DNA of 49,349 nt from Larkinella sp. C7 (lineage in GTDB: Bacteria > Bacteroidota > Bacteroidia > Cytophagales > Spirosomataceae): the NCBI RefSeq assembly GCF_006149005.1, contig NZ_VBSL01000024.1, forward strand, positions 1 to 49,349, read 5' to 3'. Shown here one piece after another: positions 7,974-15,662 of this stretch (the stretch's first letter is position 1; the number at the start of each line of letters is the position of its first letter). Below the pieces are notes generated by a model. It did no database searches. It was not told the DNA's origin and was given only the letters and a program-made list of their open reading frames with translations. The position numbers and the translations under genes were made by a program.

Positions 7974-9878
7974 ATGTTCGACGAAAATACCATCCATACA
8001 CTTCTCTGGCTTCTCATCGTTCTGCCCTTTCTGAGTGGCACCCTGAGTCTGTTGGCGGGTCGGCGAATCAATCTCTGGGCCGGGGGTACAGCCGCAGTCC
8101 TGACGCTGGCCGGGCTGGGTTTGTCGGTCTTTGTGGCCACCCAAACCGGCCCCGATGTTCTGACCCTCCGCACGGACTGGCTTCTGATTCCGGGTCGTGC
8201 GGTTCCCATCACTTTCCGGCTCGACGCGCTCACCTTACTGATGCTGGTCATTGTGCATTTCATTGCCTTGCTGGTCCAGATTTATTCCATTTCCTATCTG
8301 CACGACGAGCGCGACCGCTACCGGTATTTTGGTTTTCTGAGTCTTTTCATCGGTTCCATGCTCGGCATTGTTCTGGCGGGCAATCTCATCGTTCTATATG
8401 CCTTCTGGGAACTGGTCGGCCTCTCGTCGTATCTGCTCATTGGTTTCTGGTTTCAAAAACCAGCTGCGGCTGCGGCCGCTAAAAAGGCGTTTATCATGAA
8501 CCGCATTGGCGATGCGGGTTTTCTCCTCGGCATTTTTCTGTTGCTTTTTCAATCGGGAACCACCGACCTGGCCGAACTCCCGGACCTGTTTGTGTCCAAC
8601 GGGCCGCTGGCGACACTGACCGGTTTTTGCCTCTTTTGCGGCTGTATCGGCAAGTCGGCCCAGTTTCCGCTCACCACCTGGCTCCCCGACGCGATGGAAG
8701 GGCCAACGCCGGTTTCGGCCCTGATTCATGCCGCCACGATGGTGGCTGCCGGTATTTTCCTGCTCGCCCGCATCCACTTTTTACTGACACCCGACGCCCT
8801 GCTGCTCATCACCATCGTCGGCACGATCACGATGCTGATGGCGGCTTATTCGGCGCTCTATCAAACCGATATTAAAAAAGTGCTGGCTTATTCCACCGTC
8901 TCGCAACTCGGTCTGATGGTAATCGGGATGGGAACCAGCAACGTAACCGGAGCGCTTTTTCACCTGACGACCCACGCCTTTTTCAAAGCCGGACTGTTTC
9001 TGGCGGCCGGGTCGGTTATTCACGGCGTTCATTCGCAGGACATGCGGCAGATGGGCGGTTTACGCAAAGCCATGCCCCTCACCTTCATTGGTTGGGCGGT
9101 TTGTGCGGCTGCGCTGGCCGGTGTTCCCTTCTTCTCCGGTTTTTTATCGAAAGAAACCATTCTGACCGGCGCATTCGACTGGGCTGGTGCGCAGGGCGGT
9201 TTGGCCTATGTCATTCCCATCCTGGCGGTGTTATCGTCTGGCTTAACAGCCTGTTACATGGCGCGGCAAGGGCGGCTGGTGTTTTTTGGTGACGCCCGAA
9301 ACCCGGAAAATCGGGCGCACGAATCGGATCGGCTGCTGACGGTTCCGGTCCTGATGCTGGCCGTTTTATCCATCGGTTTTGTGTTTGCCGGAAATCCGTT
9401 TTCGGCGGCACAGGGTTGGTTTTTTCGTCTATTTCCTGCCGTGGACAATCATGGAGGTCATCTTTGGATTGCGCTTCTTTCCATTTCGGTCGTTGCGGTT
9501 GGCTTGTGGCTGGGCTGGCGAATGCCGGTTTTGACGCAATCAACCGCCATGAGCCGGTTGTCGGAACACAACTGGTACCTCGACGGCTTCTATAAACGGC
9601 TGCTTGTCCGGCCCTTCGTTCGGTTGGCCTATCTTTCATACGGTTTCGACCGCCGGGTTATCGACAAGCTGGTTGATTTCGCCGGCATCGGCACCGTCGT
9701 GCTGGCACACATGATTGGCTGGGCGGATCGCATGATTGTCGATGGGCTGGTCAATGGGGCGTCGTGGCTGACGCACCGGCTGGGCAACCTGACGCGATCG
9801 GTGCAGAATGGACGGGTGCAATCCTACATTGCCAGTGCGGTGGTGGGTTTATTAGTAATTCTCTGGTTTTTGATCTAG
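7974..9878 (+). CDS. nuoL: NADH-quinone oxidoreductase subunit L
   Basis: A 634-residue inner-membrane protein, full length for NuoL, with about 16 hydrophobic segments. Motifs include FWELVGLSSYLLIGFWF (conserved Glu of the proton channel), KSAQFPLTTWLPDAMEGPTP (about residues 228-247), SALIHAATMVAAG and TDIKKVLAYSTVSQLGLM (about residue 300). The C-terminal part has the long amphipathic region ending in a last membrane helix (SAVVGLLVILWFLI). NuoL is a proton-pumping antiporter-like subunit of complex I. It is followed 35 bp later by nuoM. No nuoK precedes it and no nuoN follows nuoM, so the pair is separated from the rest of the complex I genes. Confidence 0.96.
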   Translation: MFDENTIHTLLWLLIVLPFLSGTLSLLAGRRINLWAGGTAAVLTLAGLGLSVFVATQTGPDVLTLRTDWLLIPGRAVPITFRLDALTLLMLVIVHFIALLVQIYSISYLHDERDRYRYFGFLSLFIGSMLGIVLAGNLIVLYAFWELVGLSSYLLIGFWFQKPAAAAAAKKAFIMNRIGDAGFLLGIFLLLFQSGTTDLAELPDLFVSNGPLATLTGFCLFCGCIGKSAQFPLTTWLPDAMEGPTPVSALIHAATMVAAGIFLLARIHFLLTPDALLLITIVGTITMLMAAYSALYQTDIKKVLAYSTVSQLGLMVIGMGTSNVTGALFHLTTHAFFKAGLFLAAGSVIHGVHSQDMRQMGGLRKAMPLTFIGWAVCAAALAGVPFFSGFLSKETILTGAFDWAGAQGGLAYVIPILAVLSSGLTACYMARQGRLVFFGDARNPENRAHESDRLLTVPVLMLAVLSIGFVFAGNPFSAAQGWFFRLFPAVDNHGGHLWIALLSISVVAVGLWLGWRMPVLTQSTAMSRLSEHNWYLDGFYKRLLVRPFVRLAYLSYGFDRRVIDKLVDFAGIGTVVLAHMIGWADRMIVDGLVNGASWLTHRLGNLTRSVQNGRVQSYIASAVVGLLVILWFLI

Positions 9879-9913
9879 TCGGTAGCCGCGTTGGCGGTTC
9901 CTGACAAACTATT

Positions 9914-11575
9914 ATGCTGTCATCACTCCTATTCATTCCCTTGCTCGGGTCGCTGCTCGTGGTTCTTTTGCCCGACAGCCGGAAAAACGTTTATAAGTGG
10001 ATTACCCTGGTTGCCTGCAGCCTCGAACTGCTGGTCTGCGGAGCCATTTATGCCGCCTTCGACCCCACGCAGGCCGACTACCAACTCCTCGAACGCTTCG
10101 ACTGGATCAGCCTGCCGCTGGGTTCGCTCGGCGTCGTTTCCATTGATTATCTGGTGGGAATCGATGGCATCAGCCTGCCGCTGGTTTTGCTGACGGGCGC
10201 GGTCATGCTCGTCGGTGCCCTCTCCTCCTGGACCATCGATAAGCGCTTAAAAGCCTACCACGCCCTGTATCTCCTGCTGACGGCCACCATCATCGGCTGC
10301 TTTATTGCCCTCGACTTTTTCCTGTTTTTCCTCTTTTTCGAATTCATGCTGCTGCCGATGTATTTTCTCATCGGTTTGTGGGGTGGGCCACGCCGGGAAT
10401 ATGCGTCCATCAAATTTTTCCTGTACACACTGGCGGGTTCGGTGCTAATTCTGCTGGTGATGATCAGCCTGTATTTATCGGTCATGGACCCGGTCGAAAC
10501 CGCTATTAATATCGGCCTGATCGGCGACCGTTCGGAAATCACCGACGACATCATCCGTCAGGTCCAGTTTCTGCTGGCCGATTACAAAATCCAGTCGCAG
10601 CAACTGGTGCATACCTTCGACCTGCGCTACATGGCCCACGGCGGCAATTACCTGCCCGACTCGTTTCTGGGGCCAACCGGCGAAATCATTGTGTTCGGCC
10701 TTCCGTCACGGATGCTGGCTTTTCTCTGCGTTTTTCTGGGATTTGCCATCAAACTGCCCGTCGTGCCTTTTCACACCTGGCTCCCCGACGCCCACGTGGA
10801 AGCGCCAACACCGGTTTCGGTGGTGCTGGCGGGGGTGTTGCTCAAAATTGGCGGCTACGGTTTTCTGCGAATTGGCTGGGGGCTGTTTCCCGACGGAGCC
10901 GCCGAATATGCCCTGCTGCTGGCCGGTTTAGGCGTAATTTCGATTGTCTACGGTGGCTTTAATGCCCTGGCCCAGAGCGATCTCAAGAAAATGATTGCCT
11001 ACTCGTCTGTCTCCCACATGGGTTTTGTGCTGCTTGGTATAGCCTCCCTGACTTCCGAAGGCGTCAACGGTGCCGTCTACCAAATGGCGAGCCACGGCGT
11101 GTTGTCGGCCATGTTGTTTTTGCTCACCGGCGTTCTCTACGACCGCACCCACGACCGGCGTATCGATAGCTACCGGGGGTTGGCCAGCACCATGCCTGCT
11201 TATACCGCCCTAACCGCCATTGCGTTTTTTGCTTCGCTGGGATTACCCGGTTTTTCCGGTTTTGTAGGCGAACTCTTTACACTGATGGGCAGTTTCCAAT
11301 CGCTCTGGCTACCCGGCTGGATGACGGCCGTCGCCACGCTGGGCATCATTCTGGCGGCTGCGTATTTTCTCTGGACGCTCCAGCGCATGTTTTTCGGCCC
11401 CCTCTGGTCGCGCACCGAATTTACCGGTCAGCTTACGGATCTCACGGCCCGCGAGCGACTGATGCTGATTCCGCTGGCGGTTCTGGCACTGCTGCTCGGT
11501 TTATTTCCCAATCTCCTGTTCAATCTCTCCAACGCCACCATTGCGCAGTGGATTCAGCGGTTTAGCGTAGAATAG
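9914..11575 (+). CDS. nuoM: NADH-quinone oxidoreductase subunit M
   Basis: A 553-residue proton-pumping subunit of complex I. Visible motifs are FFEFMLLPMYFLIGLWGG (channel Glu), KLPVVPFHTWLPDAHVEAPT (about residue 288), SVVLAGVLLKIGGYG and SDLKKMIAYSSVSHMGFVLL (about residue 353). Between about residues 205 and 260 there is an extra hydrophilic stretch (RQVQFLLADYKIQSQQLVHT and onward). I believe such a loop occurs in Cytophagales homologues and makes the protein longer than the roughly 510 residues of E. coli NuoM. The operon partner is nuoL. A long palindromic element starts right after its stop codon. Confidence 0.96.
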   Translation: MLSSLLFIPLLGSLLVVLLPDSRKNVYKWITLVACSLELLVCGAIYAAFDPTQADYQLLERFDWISLPLGSLGVVSIDYLVGIDGISLPLVLLTGAVMLVGALSSWTIDKRLKAYHALYLLLTATIIGCFIALDFFLFFLFFEFMLLPMYFLIGLWGGPRREYASIKFFLYTLAGSVLILLVMISLYLSVMDPVETAINIGLIGDRSEITDDIIRQVQFLLADYKIQSQQLVHTFDLRYMAHGGNYLPDSFLGPTGEIIVFGLPSRMLAFLCVFLGFAIKLPVVPFHTWLPDAHVEAPTPVSVVLAGVLLKIGGYGFLRIGWGLFPDGAAEYALLLAGLGVISIVYGGFNALAQSDLKKMIAYSSVSHMGFVLLGIASLTSEGVNGAVYQMASHGVLSAMLFLLTGVLYDRTHDRRIDSYRGLASTMPAYTALTAIAFFASLGLPGFSGFVGELFTLMGSFQSLWLPGWMTAVATLGIILAAAYFLWTLQRMFFGPLWSRTEFTGQLTDLTARERLMLIPLAVLALLLGLFPNLLFNLSNATIAQWIQRFSVE

Positions 11576-11586
11576 TTGATAGGAAT

Positions 11587-11656
11587 GATAGGAACGCGGA
11601 TGGAACGGATCAAAACTGATTTATCCGTGAAAATCCGTTGCATCCGCGTTCCTATC
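11587..11656. repeat. Long snap-back palindrome after nuoM (element 1)
   Basis: Left arm 11587-11610 (GATAGGAACGCGGATG-N-AACGGAT) and right arm 11633-11656 are reverse complements over 24 nt with one mismatch, with a 22-nt loop. The words GATAGGAA and ACGGAT recur in drifting copies on both sides. The left arm begins 11 bp after the nuoM stop. It may act as a terminator, although the T run is short, and it shares its design with five other elements in this window. Confidence 0.85.
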
Positions 11657-11784
11657 AAAAAAATCACCAGCTTCTGTGGATAAAAGTTTGTATTATTACT
11701 AGCCGTTAGCCCCCTTTCTTCCAGGGCTTTACAAGCTGCTGTTCCAAACTCACCACGGGCCAAGGCCCATTGCTACCCAAAACT

Positions 11785-12690
11785 ATGTTCCTTCTGATCC
11801 TTGGCGCACTCGCCTTAATCATCGGTTTCGCCACCAATACGCCGTCGCTTGAATTCTCCCGCTTCTCCCGGCCACTAAAAGTAGTCGGTATTATATTGAT
11901 TCTGATCGGATTAGCCACTTCGTCCATTCGTCAAATTGATGCCGGGACCGTGGGCGTCCAGAGTTTGTTTGGCAGTGTACAGGATCGCGTTCTGGAAAGT
12001 GGCCTGAATTGGGTCAATCCCCTGGTTGAAGTCACAGAATTTGACGTTAAAACGCAGAACTACACCATGTCGGGCGTTCAGGACGAGAGCGGCCAACAGG
12101 GTGACGATGCCATCCGGGTGCTCACCGCCGACGGTCTGGAAGTCATCATCGACCTGACGGTGTTATACCGCGTCAACCCCAGCGAAACACCGCGAATTTA
12201 CCGCAGCATCGGTTCGGATTATTCCAACAAAGTCGTTCGGCCGATCACTCGCACCCGCATTCGTGACAATGCCGTTTATTACGATGCCGTCGCGCTTTAT
12301 TCCACCAAACGGGATGAATTTCAAAACCGCATCTACAAAACCATCGAGTCCGATCTGACGAAACGCGGGCTGATGCTGGAACAGTTGCTAATCCGGAATA
12401 TCAACCTGCCCGCATCCGTAAAAACCACCATCGAGTCGAAAATCAATGCCGAACAGGATGCCCAGAAAATGCAGTTTGTTTTGCAAAAGGAACGGCAGGA
12501 AGCGGAACGGAAGCGCGTCGAAGCCCAGGGCATTGCCGATTACCAGAAGATTCTGGCCACGGGCTTGTCCGACAAGCAGTTGGTCTACGAACAGATAAAG
12601 GCCCAACGTGAACTGGCCGCTTCGCCCAATGCCAAAATCATCGTTCTGGGCAGTCGCGGAAATGTGCCGCTGATTCTGAATGATAAATAA
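11785..12690 (+). CDS. Prohibitin-family (SPFH/band 7) membrane protein
   Basis: 301 residues from the ATG at 11785 (an in-frame TTG lies 15 bp upstream). Two hydrophobic segments at the N-terminus (FLLILGALALIIGFA and VVGIILILIGLATSS) are followed by the SPFH domain (IDAGTVGVQSLFGSVQDRVL, then LTVLYRVNP and VVRPITRTRIRDN). A helical stretch with EQDAQKMQFVLQKERQEAER forms the usual coiled coil. These proteins make ring- or dome-like assemblies on the membrane and act as scaffolds, often for FtsH-type proteases. It stands alone between nuoM and an acyltransferase gene. Confidence 0.9.
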   Translation: MFLLILGALALIIGFATNTPSLEFSRFSRPLKVVGIILILIGLATSSIRQIDAGTVGVQSLFGSVQDRVLESGLNWVNPLVEVTEFDVKTQNYTMSGVQDESGQQGDDAIRVLTADGLEVIIDLTVLYRVNPSETPRIYRSIGSDYSNKVVRPITRTRIRDNAVYYDAVALYSTKRDEFQNRIYKTIESDLTKRGLMLEQLLIRNINLPASVKTTIESKINAEQDAQKMQFVLQKERQEAERKRVEAQGIADYQKILATGLSDKQLVYEQIKAQRELAASPNAKIIVLGSRGNVPLILNDK

Positions 12691-12780
12691 CCGGCTTGCC
12701 TCCGAAAAACTGCTTTTCAGCAGCAATAGCCCATTCCAGACCCCAAGCAGTACTATAGACGGTCTATTCTACAAACTGGT

Positions 12781-13935
12781 ATGCAATCAACTTCTACGGC
12801 TGCTTCAGAGCCTGCCCTTGCCCAACCGGCGCCCGTCCGGCGTCTGATGTCCCTGGATGCCCTGCGGGGTTTCGACATGTTCTGGATTGCCGGAGGAGAA
12901 GAAATTTTTCACGTTTTAGCCAAAACCACCGGCTGGGCCTGGGCCTTCTTCATGGCCGAACAGTTCACCCACGTCGAATGGGACGGTTTTCGGCCCTACG
13001 ACTGCATCTTTCCGCTCTTTCTGTTCATGGCGGGCGTTTCCACCCCGTTTGCCGTCGGAAGTCGGCTGGAACGGGGCGTTGCGAAGCGTGAACTAGCCCG
13101 AAAAATCATCACGCGCGGTCTGATTCTGGTGGTGCTGGGCATCATTTACAACAACGGTCTGTTCACCAAACCCATCAGCGACATGCGGTTTCCGAGCGTT
13201 CTGGCCCGGATCGGTCTGGCCGGCATGTTTGGCCAGTTGATCTACCTGTATTTTCCGAATCCGAAAGTCCAGTATGCCTGGTTTGCCGGGTTGCTGCTGG
13301 GCTATTGGGCCGCCATGAAACTGATTCCGGTACCGGGCTGCGGAGCGGGCGTCTTAACGCTGGATTGCAGCCTGGCGGGCTACGTCGACCGGTCAGTGCT
13401 GCCGGGTCGTCTGTATCTGAAGGTGCATGACCCGGAAGGTCTGTTTTCCACCATTCCCGCCATTGCGACGGCCTTGCTCGGTATTTTCTCCGGGAAATTG
13501 CTCCGTAGCGACGGTCCATCTGCCCACCGCGACCAGAAAACGCTGTGGCTGGTGCTGGGCGGCATCTCCTGCCTGGTGCTGGGCTATAGCTGGGGGCTGG
13601 TGTTTCCGATCAATAAAAACCTGTGGACCAGTTCGTTCACGCTCGTAGCCGGAGGCTGGAGCATCCTGATGCTGGCGTTGTTTTACTGGATTATCGACGT
13701 CAAAAAAGTGAGCGGCTGGGCGTTTTTCTTCACGGTGATCGGTATGAATTCCATCCTGATCTACATCGCCGGGGAGTTTATCGACTTCGAATACGCGGCC
13801 AAATTCTTCTTCGAAGGCATCCTCAGTTTCTTCTCCGAACCCGTCCGGGCGGTGGGTGCCGTGCTGGCGTTCCTGGCCGTGAAATGGGCGTTTCTGTATT
13901 TTCTGTATAAGAAGAAGGTGTTCCTGAGAGTATAG
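12781..13935 (+). CDS. Membrane acyltransferase, heparan-glucosaminide N-acetyltransferase-like (DUF5009)
   Basis: A 384-residue polytopic membrane protein with about ten hydrophobic segments. Near the N-terminus the family signature SLDALRGFDMFWIAGGEE (from residue 24) is followed by FRPYDCIFPLFLFMAGVSTP. The family includes human HGSNAT, which transfers acetyl groups across a membrane to a sugar amine. Bacteroidota homologues are common near glycan loci but mostly uncharacterised. It follows the prohibitin gene by 90 bp and converges on an esterase gene, with a palindromic element filling the gap. An acetylating enzyme facing a possible deacetylating esterase is suggestive but not proof of a shared substrate. 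Confidence 0.85.
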   Translation: MQSTSTAASEPALAQPAPVRRLMSLDALRGFDMFWIAGGEEIFHVLAKTTGWAWAFFMAEQFTHVEWDGFRPYDCIFPLFLFMAGVSTPFAVGSRLERGVAKRELARKIITRGLILVVLGIIYNNGLFTKPISDMRFPSVLARIGLAGMFGQLIYLYFPNPKVQYAWFAGLLLGYWAAMKLIPVPGCGAGVLTLDCSLAGYVDRSVLPGRLYLKVHDPEGLFSTIPAIATALLGIFSGKLLRSDGPSAHRDQKTLWLVLGGISCLVLGYSWGLVFPINKNLWTSSFTLVAGGWSILMLALFYWIIDVKKVSGWAFFFTVIGMNSILIYIAGEFIDFEYAAKFFFEGILSFFSEPVRAVGAVLAFLAVKWAFLYFLYKKKVFLRV

Positions 13936-13939
13936 CAAG

Positions 13940-14021
13940 TTGTTACACAGGGTTGATCAGAGTTAACCAGAGTTTTTTCTCTGATAACCTCTGATTTCCT
14001 CTGATCAACCCTGTGTAACAA
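13940..14021. repeat. Long snap-back palindrome between convergent genes (element 2)
   Basis: A perfect 23-nt stem, 13940-13962 (TTGTTACACAGGGTTGATCA then GAG) with 13999-14021, extended inwards by about ten imperfect pairs made of CAGAG/CTCTG words. It fills almost all of the 86-bp space between the two stop codons and its right arm touches the esterase stop codon. It could stop transcription from both sides. Same design as elements 1 and 3-6. Confidence 0.88.
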
Positions 14022-14951
14022 TCATTTCTTCTCCAGCAACCCCATCGACTTCAGCCAGCCTTCACAGGCCGCGGGCCAGTTTTCAATCGAGCCTTTGCCC
14101 TGCACCCGGAGCGCATAGCCATGACCGCCTTTCGGGTAGATGTGCATTTCGGCGGGGACGTTGGCTTTGGTCAGTGCCAGGTAGTAGTCGATGCTGTTTT
14201 CCACCGGCACGCCTTTGTCGTCCTGCGCATGGACCAGAAACGTCGGCGGGGTTTTGCCATCCACCTGCAATTCATTGGAATAATACGCGATCTGCTCCGC
14301 GCTGGGCGTTTTGCCGATCAATTTCTCGCGTGAACCGCCGTGCGCTTTGGCCCCGAACGTCACGACGGGATACATCAGAATCGCAAAATTCGGTTTGGCC
14401 TCTTCGCTGGCGGCAGCACCCCGGTGGTAGTGCGTTGATAAAGTCGAAGCCAGGTGACCGCCCGCCGAAAACCCGATCACGCCCAGGCGGTCGGCATTGA
14501 CGTTCCATTTGGCCGCATGTTGGCGGATCAGCTTCATGGCTTGCATGGCGTCGGCCAGCGGCACCTCGTGTTTGTTCGTTTGCGTCCGGTCGTCCGGCAG
14601 GCGGTGTTTCAGCACGAAAGCCGCCATTCCGCGTTCATTGAACCACTTCGCCATTTCTTCGCCTTCGTGTCCGTAGGCCAGAATGCCGTACCCTCCACCC
14701 GGAATCACCAGAATGGCCGCTCCGGTGGCTTTGTCTTTCGGCGGCAGAAAAGCCGTTATCGTCGGAACTTTAACGTCACTGATTCGTAAAATACCGTCTT
14801 TGCCCAGCTCCGATTTTTCCTGAACGGCCTCGTTCGGTATCGCATTCGGAATTTGGTTTTTGGGCCAGAGATCAACGGTTTCCGGTTTTTGAGCCATCGC
14901 AGAAGTTGCCAGTAAGAGCGTCGCTGAAAGCAGCGTTAAGGTGAAATTCAT
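14022..14951 (-). CDS. Secreted alpha/beta hydrolase (acetylesterase-like)
   Basis: 309 residues from the ATG at 14951, chosen because it starts a clean signal peptide (MNFTLTLLSATLLLATSAMA). The fold's key parts are visible: an oxyanion region VIPGGGYGILAYGHEG, the nucleophile elbow GVIGFSAGGHLAS, the acid region VHAQDDKGVPVENS and the catalytic His in YPKGGHGYALR. The family (Aes/BD-FAE/xylan esterase-like) removes acetyl or feruloyl groups from sugars in the periplasm. It is the last gene of the minus-strand run tdk-porZ-udk-esterase, 46 bp after udk. Confidence 0.88.
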   Translation of the reverse strand: MNFTLTLLSATLLLATSAMAQKPETVDLWPKNQIPNAIPNEAVQEKSELGKDGILRISDVKVPTITAFLPPKDKATGAAILVIPGGGYGILAYGHEGEEMAKWFNERGMAAFVLKHRLPDDRTQTNKHEVPLADAMQAMKLIRQHAAKWNVNADRLGVIGFSAGGHLASTLSTHYHRGAAASEEAKPNFAILMYPVVTFGAKAHGGSREKLIGKTPSAEQIAYYSNELQVDGKTPPTFLVHAQDDKGVPVENSIDYYLALTKANVPAEMHIYPKGGHGYALRVQGKGSIENWPAACEGWLKSMGLLEKK

Positions 14952-14997
14952 AATGGGTTTAGGAAGTAATGTCACCGCATCCGGCGACCGGTTTTTA

Positions 14998-15633
14998 TTA
15001 TTTTGGCTCGAAAGTAGCGACTTTCCCTTTCAAATACCCAATCACCACCTCCAGCCCCTTCTGGTAGTGCAGGTTGTTGGGAATGACGATATCCGCCATC
15101 GCTTTGTGCGGTTTGATAAATTCCTGGTAGGTTGGTCGGACGTGGTAGTCCCACTGGTGCTTGATCATTTCGGGAGTCAGGGCGCGTTCGGCCTGATCGC
15201 GCACCATCCGCCGTTCGTATTTAATCTTATTTTTGGCATCGATAAACACCTTTAAATCAAGCTGTTCCGCCACTTCGTCAAAGTGAAAGGCAAAAATCCC
15301 TTCGACCACAATGATGGGCGTTGGTTTGAAGATCAGCTTTTGGGGAACCACATTCGGGTTATTGAACGTGTATTCCATCGTTTCAACAATCTGTCCTTCG
15401 TGAAGCTGCCGAATATGCCAGGCAAACCGCAGGTGATCAATGGTTTGCGGCAAATCGAAGTTGTGCACCCCAATGTCGTCGCGCGGAATCTGGTCCAGTG
15501 GTTTGTAATAATTATCCTGCGAAATCAGGCAAATTTCGTCTTCCGAAAACGCGGAGATGAGTCCTTTCAAAAACGATGTCTTTCCCGATGCGCTCCCGCC
15601 CGTGATCCCGACAATGAATGGTTTGGTGGTCAT
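14998..15633 (-). CDS. udk: Uridine kinase
   Basis: 211 residues from the ATG at 15633; an in-frame start 27 bp upstream adds a segment not typical of the family. The P-loop GITGGSASGKTS is at residues 9-20, followed by ISQDNYYKPLDQIPRDDIGV, the family's substrate-binding DNYY region, then FDLPQTIDHLRF and VVEGIFAFHFDEV. The enzyme phosphorylates uridine and cytidine with ATP or GTP for pyrimidine salvage in the cytosol. It is 29 bp downstream of porZ. Thymidine kinase lies on the other side of porZ, so two nucleoside kinases flank a secretion gene. Confidence 0.95.
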   Translation of the reverse strand: MTTKPFIVGITGGSASGKTSFLKGLISAFSEDEICLISQDNYYKPLDQIPRDDIGVHNFDLPQTIDHLRFAWHIRQLHEGQIVETMEYTFNNPNVVPQKLIFKPTPIIVVEGIFAFHFDEVAEQLDLKVFIDAKNKIKYERRMVRDQAERALTPEMIKHQWDYHVRPTYQEFIKPHKAMADIVIPNNLHYQKGLEVVIGYLKGKVATFEPK

Positions 15634-15662
15634 TTTACAAAAATAAAACGTTGGAACCACAA

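Noticed and set aside
7974-11575. nuoL/nuoM as part of an Mrp antiporter or DabAB-type carbon uptake system
   Set aside because: Lengths and motifs of both proteins fit complex I subunits, and no mrp or dab partner genes are present.
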